The position numbers and the translations under genes are program-made. The notes below the pieces were generated by a model. That model made no database searches, had not been told where the DNA came from, and worked only from the letters and a program-made list of their open reading frames with translations. DNA of 64,000 bases, from the NCBI GenBank assembly GCA_001695595.3, contig MBPM02000003.1, forward strand, positions 310,001 to 374,000. The letters are read 5' to 3'. This stretch comes from Plasmopara viticola (lineage: Eukaryota > Oomycota > Peronosporomycetes > Peronosporales > Peronosporaceae). This document shows, piece by piece, positions 1 through 9,659 of this stretch. The stretch's first letter is position 1, and every line of letters starts with the position of its first letter.

Positions 1-343
1 ATTGCGTGAGTTGATGGAAGAATTGGCAAAAGCGTCGTTACGAAGTTGATGTTCAAGCGGCCACTTCACTGGACCTTCGCCCAAAAAAGTTCAGCAATTA
101 CTTAAAGTACTATTAAGCAGTGGCAAGAATATATGACAAGTTCTCCAAAATTTATACACGCAGCAACTACCCTTTTGGTCGATAATTTGGCACTTCAGAG
201 CAAGCGACATCTTTCTTTGAATTCGATGCTCGTGCAGAGTGTTACAATGGGGTCCTCATTAAATAACCTTCCGCTTGTTCGTCCTTGTGACACGTGCTAA
301 AGGTGCATAACCGCCTTTAAAGCGGTATCTTTTCGACAAAGTA
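1..343. other. Left edge, no gene seen
   Basis: This stretch lies downstream of the UVSSA remnant. A 69-codon minus-strand frame (259-468) overlaps the remnant in another frame and looks like chance or decay. I see no continuation of the UVSSA C-terminal domain. Confidence 0.5.
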
Positions 344-1830
344 CTACAACTGCCCACGCGATCGTCGTCTGCGTTTAGTAGGTAGATTGTAGGAGTCAAA
401 CGGCAAGGAAAGAACTGCTGCTTTAGCTGGCGTCTCTTGTTGTAAGCTTTTCGAGCCTTGAAGGTCATTCCACTTGAGCAGTGCTCGAGTCAGTTGATCC
501 CGCAAAGTATAAATTTGCTGCAAGATTTCACTTTAAGCCTGGAAAGCCAAAGGACTCGACGCACTTTGCCTTGTCAGCGTAAAGTGTTGTTCCCAGTCCT
601 TTAATAGTGGTAGAAGACGCTTCTAAATACGCAGGCCACCGTCAGCAACACTTCTGAAAAGTGCATCATTGTCCAGAGATTCTTCACACGCCTGTTTCGA
701 TATTTCAATCGTCAGCTGGTATGAAGCGCTACCAAGTCCATACGCCTGCACAATACCATTAACGTCCATGTGATCGTCATCAGAATTCCCACCGTTCCCA
801 TGATTCGTGCCAAACTCGTCGCAAGGCACGCCATCGCCCTCTGTCGCATCACTCTCCCACTCGATACTCTCGTCATTTTCAGCTTCAAATTCCGTTCCTG
901 AAGTTGATACCGTCTCCCACTGAATGTCCTCTCCACATTGGTCCTTGTATGCGGCACTTTCACGCTCACAAGACTCAATGTGCGATTCCTCGTAATAAAA
1001 CCCCTTGCTATTTGCTGTCTTTTTCTCCTCATCGTCATCTTTCTCTGCCATAAACGTATCCAAGGTCGGTACCAACATTACAAGCACACATTTCATCTCA
1101 GCCATTTCCGGCACATATCGCTTCATCTCGCGATCGCGTTGCTGTTTCTTGGCATTAATTACTCGTTCGAGATGGTTTTCTCTTTCCACTCGCATCTCAC
1201 GTTCCTCCTGCTGCCCCTTGCTCCACCAAAACACTATAGCCCGCCATAATTGGTGGATAGCGCTCGCCAAAGTCCTGCTTCCATGTTTCAATCAGTGTTG
1301 ATACTGCTGTCAAGTGCTTTGAGCTGCGACATTTAGCTCGCAGCGCTCTCGAGACATTAGCACTTGGGTCTTCGCCAGCTGAAAGGAGTAATTGATGAAA
1401 AAAACTTGCTGTTTTGGCTGCTATGAGCGCTCGAAACATTGCTGACTGCTTAAAAATCTCTTGACAGAGCTCTATCACCTTTAACACAATACGTACGGAT
1501 AGAATCGTAGCAATAACACACTAAAACATTAGAACCAACTCTTAAAAAAAGAGTCGTCGACGTCTTGGAGCGTTTCAGTCGGTGAAGAAATGTCTGGTAC
1601 AGCTTTTGAATATACTGAGACTGGGCTGCCGCTTCAGCGTCTCGAAGTATACGCTTAAGATGCTCTAAAGATGCCTTGTTGTCACTTTTAGAATGAATGG
1701 GTACAGATTGACCTTTATAAGCTTTGGAGCTTTTTTCAGAAGCCGTTGTCAAGCAAAAATAATTATTCAAAGTCTCATTGAAGTGGGCGGCTTCGTTCTC
1801 GCTGTCAAGGGTCTGGATGCCGGTTGTCAT
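344..1830 (-). pseudogene. UVSSA: Decayed UVSSA (UV-stimulated scaffold protein A) gene
   Basis: Read on the minus strand, three successive frames line up with the eukaryotic UVSSA protein, a transcription-coupled repair factor that acts at stalled RNA polymerase II. The first frame (1830 to about 1550) gives the start of the VHS-like helical domain. The second (about 1530-1225) continues it with a VIELCQEIFKQSAMF stretch and WKQDFGERY. The third (from about 1240) gives a charged helix, an acidic linker, then the family motif AYGLGSASYQLTIEIS. The same frame carries an in-frame TAG at 623-625, reads on as KRLLPLLKDWEQHF, meets an in-frame TAA at 533-535, and continues as ILQQIYTLRDQL until a stop near 344. 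There is a frame change near 1210-1245 with no intron signals. The change near 1490-1560 could instead be a very short intron. The C-terminal DUF2043 region is not visible. Two stops plus a frameshift argue for a dead gene. Family assignment is by remembered similarity. Confidence 0.72.
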
Positions 1831-1895
1831 CTTCCGCTTTTGTTGTGAATGTCATTGAAACGAGTTATTTATAGTAGTACTTGCAAAGTTATAAT

Positions 1896-1977
1896 AAATC
1901 GTTGAAATATATACCAATAGAGCAATCAAGGTCGCTAAATCGTTGAAATATATATCAATAGAGCAATCAAGGTCGCT
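1896..1977. repeat. 41-base tandem duplication (2 units)
   Basis: Two adjacent 41-base units, 1896-1936 and 1937-1977, differ at one base. They lie just upstream of the UVSSA remnant's start. A second small direct duplication (two units of about 19 bases, TTGTATTCTGAGAGAC core) lies at about 2138-2174. Confidence 0.9.
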
Positions 1978-2346
1978 ATTCTTCCTCCCGCAAAGCCATT
2001 ATTTCATCCTTTGCTGCCACAATTACTGCGCGACTGCATAAAATATTACGAGCCGTTCGGGCATTGGTCTGATGCGGTTGTGGCCGTTTCTCGAAGTCCA
2101 TCCATAAAACACATTAACTTCTCAAGTGCGCTGACAGATTGTATTCTGAGAGACAAATTGTATTCTGAGAGACTGCATTACGGCGCCGCTTTTCCTTCCA
2201 CCTATCATATTAAAGGCCGACTTTATATTAAAACGGAGCCATAAAACAATGGCAGTACCATAAGGATAAAACCCTGCTATAATTGTGATATTAGGGAATT
2301 AGAGGAATAGTGAAATATAGTCATTTATATTGCAAACTTCGACCGT

Positions 2347-2672
2347 CGCTTGGAAAAGGTTGGGGTGACGCCCTTCTTCCAAGCGCGGGGGCTTAATGCT
2401 CGCGCGCAACGGGCAGGTGCTCTCGGGCATCTGCAGGTCTCTTACGAGTCTCACCCTCGACGCGACGGTCTCCAGCACCGGGCGCCACCTGGGCTCTTAC
2501 CAATTCAGAGCTAAGCAAAATAATGGAAGACCCTCACGACCTCGGTGCTGGCTGCACTGCCCGCCGAACGGGACCCGACGTATGCGGACACCACTCTATG
2601 CCGTGGACTAGCCAGACTGAGCCTAGCACGTGCATAACTTGGCAACGCGATAACGTAATACATTACATTGTT
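2347..2672 (+). mobile_element. SINE-like retroposon, copy 1
   Basis: A GC-rich element of about 326 bases in AT-rich surroundings. It starts near GGAAAAGGTTGGGGTGACG and ends in a short ATTAC/ATTGT-type repeat tail. It is flanked by a perfect 11-base target-site duplication ACTTCGACCGT at 2336-2346 and 2673-2683. A closely similar copy lies inverted at 31410-31736 with a different duplication. Length, repeat tail and variable-length duplications fit a non-autonomous retroposon of SINE type. I could not find a convincing tRNA-type A/B box, so the head origin is open. The duplicated flank ACTTCGACCGTATTTTTG is itself repeated once more just downstream (about 2694-2711). Confidence 0.82.
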
Positions 2673-2683
2673 ACTTCGACCGT

Positions 2684-4589
2684 ATTTTTGCACACTTCGA
2701 CCGTATTTTTGTACTATGACAGTGAACAGTTGCACATGCACGAGACCCCTATAAATTTATGTTGCTCACACTTGAAGCACTTTCATTAGCTTCTATGGCA
2801 GCCGGTGCCCTTGAGAAACCTCCCATATGTTTCAAGACAGTAATTGTTTAGGCTTGTTAGAAAAATACTTGTACGCTCGTTAAAGAAAGAAATGTGATAT
2901 ACCAGAGCGTTGAAAATTATGCGATTACCACTTATGGTGTTGCTTTGCCAATCGGTGCAGAACTCGTGCTTTCTAGCAATTTATAAAACAAGACCTGATA
3001 CGTGTCGTTAAATAATTTGCATTATTAGCCGGGTTTAATTTAATCTTAGAATTGTTATCATCCGCTTCGCTGTCCAGTCAAATCAAGACTGACCCATTAT
3101 CTCTTCGAGCATCAATCAACCTATTTTGGCTGACAGCTGTCGTTTTCCGACGCGCAAAGTTATTCGAAGCGCTGAAATACATAAAGACTTAAAAAGGATA
3201 CTTCAAACCCGCAAATATGAGTACAATCATCCGTTCATCGCTGCTTGGGGGCTTGAAGCTTCTAAGGCCATAACTCTCAAAGTGTGTAAAAGCAAAAAAT
3301 TATAAATAAAAGCTTAATTTCTAGTGAGTCACTTGTGCCAGTGACCCTTTGGAGCATTTGGCTAAAGGTTTGTCGCCCCCTTAAGCATGGGCACGATTAT
3401 CATACCCTTGCTTGCTGCAGCTTTGCAGCAGATCTTGCTTTTCTTGGCTACGCTAAAGTCTCTGGATCTAGATAAGCCACCAAGCCCACATACAACGCCT
3501 TGTATGCCGAGGAAGTGCTTCACCACGATGCTTTTAAATATCAGACCTTATTGAGGCTGCACTCCTGTAAAGAGCATTTAGATTTTTTTTCACTGTCGCC
3601 GCCTGCACCTTTGAAAATGGGTGCGAGGACGGTCAACATTTAAGCCAGATACGAACACAATCACACTCGAATAATTGGCTTGATGGAATGCTGCCCCGAT
3701 ATCATGGCACTCAGGCCCAGTCGTTGTAATAATTTATATGGCTCGAAGCTCATAGGTCAACGTGAGCGGTGACGGATCTCAAGATTCACAAGAAGAATTG
3801 TCACTTTTAGCTGCTCCTTCTTCTTAAAAAAACAAGATCTTAGGAGAAGTATTGAATAAGTGAATGCTGCTCTTAGCCCGGCCTTTCACTAAATAGAGTT
3901 CGAGTGTAAGGCTCATTAGATCACATGTAATTGTACCTTTTTTCACCGTTACAACCTCCTTGATTCACACAAAAAAATTAAGTGATCTTGCTTTCTACAA
4001 TTAAAGATGTGAGCTTTAAATGTCGCCGTCGTAGGTGCTATCGCCAGGTCACCGTCATTGGGTCCTAAAACAAAGCATTTCCTGTGTACAGTAACTTCTG
4101 TGACGCTTTTCAGCAGCTTAGCATTAGAAAGAGCTGTACATGCATCTGGTTGCACGTTGTATTCACAAGTTCTTCCCTTCCTACTTGTCAGACTTTGCAA
4201 GCCGCACACTGCACGTCCAACAACTCAAAAAAGGCCATCCGATCAGCTCCGAAGCCTATGCAGAGTTCCCAGTGCCTAGCTTAAATTATGCCAAATTCAA
4301 TAATTACACTAGGTGACTGTCTTCATTTGATTTGTACTCCTGAAAAACGGGCGTAAAGCATGAAGTTAAGTTCATCATAAAAGCATACGTAAGGTAAGAG
4401 AGCTGTGAAAAATCAAGAATCCTACCACACCGCCCTTGCATTTTGGCTCACGACACCTTTTGACTGCTTAAGCAGGATTATAGCACTAAGGGCACGCGCA
4501 CAGTGAAGTCATACCATTTGATGGAATATAAGCTAAAGTTAATTTTTCTGAATATTGCGTTTCTTCTTTTCCGGTTTGAACACTCAATT
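2684..4589. other. Gene-poor AT-rich stretch with repeat debris
   Basis: No supported gene. Open frames here are short and overlap on both strands. The part from about 4266 to 4370 resembles the end of the 5.2 kb units (for example TGCCTAGCTTAAATTATGCC against the matching parts near 14550 and 19740). This suggests a degraded further unit precedes the block at 4590. Confidence 0.5.
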
Positions 4590-4990
4590 TGATGTTTTGG
4601 CTCTGAGACATTTCAACTCGTACGTATTAGGCACAGAGTGTTCGTCTCGCTTACAATTCGTGAGCGTGGGAAGCGAACATTAGCAAGCTGCTTCGCAATT
4701 ATTTCGAACTGAAAAATAGCGGAACAGCTCGAAGCACAGCAAAAATTAATTCCTTTACGTTACACGGCGCGTAGACTGGTAAGGCATGAACGGTATTGCT
4801 CAATGCAACCTTTACGAGTGGGAACATGCTGCGCTTACGCTTTGATGCCACTGCGCAACCCGACTTCAGCGACGCGTCTTATTTGCTAGTCTAATTTTTG
4901 GCTTGAGGATGGTCCTGTAAACATGTCCAGCCTTCTTTAGAGGGCTCGTAATGCTGGGTCATGGTCTAATGCAATTTACGTTAGAAATTA
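4590..4990 (+). repeat. Block R, copy 1
   Basis: About 390 bases similar to 20040-20430 in the same orientation and to 27995-28390 inverted. Shared landmarks are a CTCGTACGTA segment near the start, a GCATGAA segment in the middle and CCACTGCGCAACCC near the end. This is the most diverged of the three copies. No coding potential is seen. In the other two places the block lies on the 3' side of effector-derived sequence, so this copy may be the tail of an older array member. Confidence 0.7.
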
Positions 4991-7192
4991 ATGGTGTCTA
5001 ATAACACGATGAAGGAGCAATGCTGCTGTATTGACACTGTACTGAATGAGTCTGTTTGCTCAATCGGCTAACAAATATTACAATGCGGTTCTTCAGACCA
5101 AGTCCCTCGGCAGGCTAAGCACAATTTTCATACCAATGGACTGCCCATATGTGGCCCTTAGTGCACATACCGCGAAGTGTGTACAATTGATGATTCCTGT
5201 GTAAATGTAGCTCGAAGGATGGTGTGCTGTAAAAATTATCGAACGGGCTTTCACTAGCTGAAGCAAGTTTGCCGAAACGCAGCAGCCTTTCGCCGATCTC
5301 TATTCGACACCATTGTGTCCACCGTATATTAGGCCGGTCATTGGAGCATCATGTGCCTCCAGAAATGTATGAACATAAACATTTCGTCGCTCAAAAAAAT
5401 GACTCGGGATGGATCTAACAAATCTTATTAAGAATTATCAAAACCGTTCGTCCACTCATGGTGATTTGTCTGCAATCACCGGTGAGAAATTGAAGTCTCG
5501 GCGCCTGCGCCAAAAAACGCGTTAGAGGCTATTGATCGGCGTCCATTTACCGGACAAGCTTTTTGTCGATAATGGTTTCATCCGTGTTTATGCGGACCAA
5601 GTTATAAGCTAGCCTGGATAAAAGCGCATTGGTAAGTTTATTTAGGATCCCAGGCTTTAATTCTGTTTGTAAGCTACAATCCATAAGAAATGACAATTAT
5701 CTTGCTATTCTTCGGGGCAAGTAAGATGCACTGACCGTCGTCCTTAAAGATGAACTTAAAAAGATTTATGACCCAGCTGAATTTTGGCGTATTTATGAGG
5801 TCTAGTTCTTGTTCAGAAGGGAGCCTCGCTTCTATTGTAGACCAGCTTTATCCATTACTCTGAAACACGACTATTGTTAGCGACCCTCCACAGCCACAAC
5901 ATCCACTTCGTAGGGCCCTTTCAAGACAGACACAAATCATGTATCCAATTACATCAGTGTATGCTATTTCCTCAGCGATGGCTGCGCGTCCACGGATACC
6001 ACAAGGTAGGGAGCCGCTACTTCAGCTTGATCTTAGCGAGGTTGCCGTGGTCTAGCTTACACACTACGCCCCAAACAATCATTTGTAATTTTGCATTAAC
6101 TCATAATTGTGTAGTTGCGCTTGAGCTAATATGAGTCCTGGTGGTGATCACAGATGCTGTATAGCTTCAAGACTTGACGCTTCAATATGGCTGTAGAGCG
6201 ATCCATCTAACAAAATTTCTGCTTAGAGTCTAACAACAAGCTAACCATAGTTGATTGATTTTTGTATGAATTATCAAAAAAAAGGGAATATAAGCCTCGC
6301 GATCGTCTTTACTAATTTTGTTTGGAGGCGCGGACTAAAAAGGATACAGATAGATCTCGTATTCAATCTTTCGCGCGTGGTCAACAAAAAAGGCTGGTTT
6401 TAGTGAAGAAGGTTTTCTTCTGGCCCTGCTTACGAAAAAGATTAAAATTATTTAGGAATAGCACCAAATGTTGCGAAAGTGTTTAATAAGCAGACAGCTA
6501 CACATTTTACATTACTTAAATTATTGTAGCTGATTGGTTGAGATATTTAATACCGTAAAGACAAATTAACAAAGGCATTTGTCTGGTCCGGCAAATCTGA
6601 TCTATCAACATGCTAAATCCTAGAACCATCTACAAACTTTTGTTTGGGTTTTGTTTTGGTCGGTGAAAGTGAAAATGCAAACCCAAATAGGTATAAGAAC
6701 AAAAAGGAGAGGTATTGATGTATTGTCTCAGTAACAATAATTGTATTTGTCGAGAGGACTTCACGTGCAGATATAAGTACATTGGCGAAAATCATAAATT
6801 AATTGTCGGTCAACCATACGTACAAAAGGTTGATGCAGAAATCAGTTTGCAGCAACCCATTCTTTAAATATACAGTTTGCGCCTCCCTCCTTTCCCGCCC
6901 AGCGCTTCATGTGCGCTACTTCGTACTCGATTTTTTCGTACTGTGGCTGTAGTTCCTGCAACAGCTTCTACCGTATTTTCAATATAGTATACCTTTTACA
7001 GCTAATTACATAAAGATATTAGAGTCACAAGATAATTGGTGGTCATTCCTACTTGATACAAACGTTAGGTCATCGTCACTAAAACATTCTCTAAAAGCTA
7101 CCTGACTGCGTAATTCGTCGTTATTACTATCGCATGGTATCCTACGACATTTTGCCACTCAGACTTTGGATTGCAACGTCTCAAGACCAAGC
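4991..7192. other. Upstream region of the effector gene
   Basis: No supported gene. A segment near 6030-6065 (TAGCGAGGTTGCCGTGGTCT) is similar to one near 27810. The last ~270 bases before the effector start (about 6930-7192) are partly conserved, inverted, upstream of the decayed paralog (about 22620-22848). This suggests the promoter region was duplicated along with the gene. Confidence 0.5.
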
Positions 7193-8911
7193 ATGCGCGT
7201 GCTCATTTTCGTACAAACTACCATCATTATCCTTTTTAATGTTGGCGCTTGTTTTGCCACTACCTTGCATAAAAGACGCAATGAGAGGACGGAGACAAAG
7301 GACGCCTCACAAGTTGCAGCTACTACCAACATAGTCCTAAAAAGAGCAGAAACCAGTGACGAGGTGGATGGTAAAAACAAGTCCTCATTCAATGGCAAGA
7401 ACGGGGAAGCAAGAGGAAATGAACTAGTGGATTTTCTCAGTCAATCGGCTGTGCACATGATTGATTGGAATCTTGAAAAAGGCATAGAAATTCAGGAATT
7501 ATCGACCCGTTTGAAGAACGAGCTAATGCACCAAAGTGGGGGAAGTGTAGCCACGATGATGGAACATGTGCATTGGCGTACAATGACACAGAAAGCATAC
7601 GATTGGTTGAAGGAAGCACCAGTCCACCCAAAGACTGTTTTTTCGTACTTGAACCTTCAAAGCATCTTTCATCAAGGCACGAACCCAGTCACAATGGGTC
7701 ACGACCCCAAGCTTATTTTGTGGTTTTCCTATATCAAAGAATATAGGTCCAGGGACACCACGGGTTCGAATTACGCAGCATTTAACAACAGGGAGCTCTT
7801 GGAATTTCTGGCCGCACATATTCAGCCACTTGAGGGTTCGAAGTTGACGTTTCCTCTTCACGATCCATCCCTATTTGATCAGTTTTCACAGGCGGTGAAA
7901 CTTTTTGACTTTTATCGACGCGAAAGGATTTTGGAGACTTTTGCTACGGATATGCTGACTTATATGGTAACGGATTCGGTCACCAAGGATCTCGTACTTA
8001 AAGAATGGCTTCTACACAAAGAATCACCGAAAACCATTTTCAAAGTATTGAGCCTTAAAGAAAAGCATGCTCCAATTGGTATTGACGATGTGGCTCTGTT
8101 CACTGCGTGGCTAGATTACATTAAAATGTACTTGAATTTGGAAGATTGCGACTTTAACCTTGGCAGATTTGTTCATCATAATCTGCCAGCAATGTCAATG
8201 CCACGTGCGAAGGTCATGTTTGAGTCCAATGCGCTTGAAAACGTGTTGGGAGATGTAGAATATCACACTCAGAACCTTGCAGCGAATGTGCGAGACATGT
8301 GGCAGCGGTTTCCTGAAGACACATTTAGACGCTTGGAACTTCTAGGCAGGAAGATTACACCGGATGCTTTTCCCAATTTTGCAAGAGCCATTTCGTCTGT
8401 CGCTTCATATGTGGAATCAAGGCCATTTAATGGCGATCAAGTGTTTGATTTGCTGAATCCAGAGCATTCATTTGATGAAGTGGTATATCTGTTTCAAAAG
8501 CTTAAGCGAACAGCACAGAGCATTCGTTATTTGGAAGCAGTTCAGCGCAAAATCGTTAGGAAATATGCACGTAGTATGGTGCAGTACCTTTCCGATTTCT
8601 CATCCATGTTGAAACTCTCAGAGCCGGTCATGCATCCCGAATTGATTTTGGGTAATCTTATCTCAAACAATGCTCAATTTCCAATGTTCAGAATGTGGTT
8701 TAAATATTTCGTGGCGTATTATCGACGTGTGGAAAAGAAAAGTATTGGAGAAGCCATTACCAATGTCATACTTTTGTTGAAGAAAAAACTGCCGATAAAA
8801 AGTGGATCGCGGGATTCGTGGCAGACGATAGTTGGACGATTGCAGAGAGAAGACGCCCGTATTAAATCAGCACTTGAATCGCTGAAGCACAGCAGGCCGC
8901 GCGAGACTTGA
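7193..8911 (+). CDS. Secreted LWY/WY-module effector without canonical RXLR
   Basis: A single-exon frame of 572 residues. I chose the ATG at 7193 because residues 1-22 then form a clean signal peptide (MRVLIF, hydrophobic core, ending GACFA). The upstream in-frame TTG would place a polar stretch before it. The mature part has a short charged linker and then repeated helical modules of the oomycete WY/LWY type: DWLKEAPVHPKTVF with WFSYIKEY (about 138-184), EWLLHKESPKTIFKVLSL with WLDYIKMY (about 271-313), and more degenerate modules near 370-410 and 500-535. Known family members are secreted into host tissue and act on host processes. The target here is unknown. The usual RXLR site after the signal peptide is absent. 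A weak NIVLKR and acidic residues follow around 46-60, which may be a degenerate translocation motif. Two decayed paralogs lie on the opposite strand further right. Assignment to the effector class is strong; any function is inference. Confidence 0.82.
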   Translation: MRVLIFVQTTIIILFNVGACFATTLHKRRNERTETKDASQVAATTNIVLKRAETSDEVDGKNKSSFNGKNGEARGNELVDFLSQSAVHMIDWNLEKGIEIQELSTRLKNELMHQSGGSVATMMEHVHWRTMTQKAYDWLKEAPVHPKTVFSYLNLQSIFHQGTNPVTMGHDPKLILWFSYIKEYRSRDTTGSNYAAFNNRELLEFLAAHIQPLEGSKLTFPLHDPSLFDQFSQAVKLFDFYRRERILETFATDMLTYMVTDSVTKDLVLKEWLLHKESPKTIFKVLSLKEKHAPIGIDDVALFTAWLDYIKMYLNLEDCDFNLGRFVHHNLPAMSMPRAKVMFESNALENVLGDVEYHTQNLAANVRDMWQRFPEDTFRRLELLGRKITPDAFPNFARAISSVASYVESRPFNGDQVFDLLNPEHSFDEVVYLFQKLKRTAQSIRYLEAVQRKIVRKYARSMVQYLSDFSSMLKLSEPVMHPELILGNLISNNAQFPMFRMWFKYFVAYYRRVEKKSIGEAITNVILLLKKKLPIKSGSRDSWQTIVGRLQREDARIKSALESLKHSRPRET

Positions 8912-9659
8912 TCCGATAAAATTCTTGGAACATCGAGGTGAATTGTCCCATATGCATGTTTCGGTTCTCGGTCACAAAGCTAAGTAGCTAAGAAATCTAA
9001 ACAATCTAATCTTGATTAGGATTTACCGTGCGTAAACACACGCTAACGATACATTCGTCTATAGTTGTTCAGCTCATCTAGGACGCCTAAGCAATGTTTT
9101 AAGGTCACCAGGACCGATAAAGTTTACGCAAACACTAATAAATGTGTCTGTGCAGTGGTAAAGATCAACATTCTCGGCTGTTGATAAGTAGCCTTGAAAT
9201 ACACGTAGGCCTAAGAAATTGATGTCGTTTTGGCTTGACCTACGGCATAATCCTTAAATGACGGTCAGCTGTGGTCTTTTTTTAGATGTACATTGCTAAT
9301 TAGCGAGGCTGCTGTGTCGTTGAGTTTTTTCTAAGCAATAGAATGCTGAAGTGTCTTATAGCATCAAGGGTAGCTTTCAGCGGGCATTAGTTTGAACGCG
9401 ACAGAACCGTATAACGTCGCTTAGAACATTTTAAGCTATGACAATAGTTGCGCTTTACTGTGACCCGATGAAAACGGTCATGGACATTTCATATCGCTCT
9501 AGTTTAGACAGCTAAGATTTAATAATTGTTTACATCACTGAAGAATTTGCCATGAAGTATGCACAGGCAAACTTTGGAGTAGATCTTCTAGCTTCTAGCT
9601 TCTACGCCCTTGAGACCAAAGATCCTTTCAGACGGCGATGAATGCGACTCAGTTGTCTC
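8912..9659 (+). repeat. Effector 3' flank, duplicated inverted at 28395-29157
   Basis: No gene. The stretch is similar, in inverted orientation, to about 28395-29157. Shared landmarks include TTCTTAGCTACTTAGC-type sequence (read on the minus strand), GACCGATAAAGTTTACGCAAA, TCTCGGCTG and CTTCTAGCTTCTACG. A shorter match lies at about 20880-20960. It shows that the duplicated segment extends well beyond the effector coding sequence. Confidence 0.75.
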
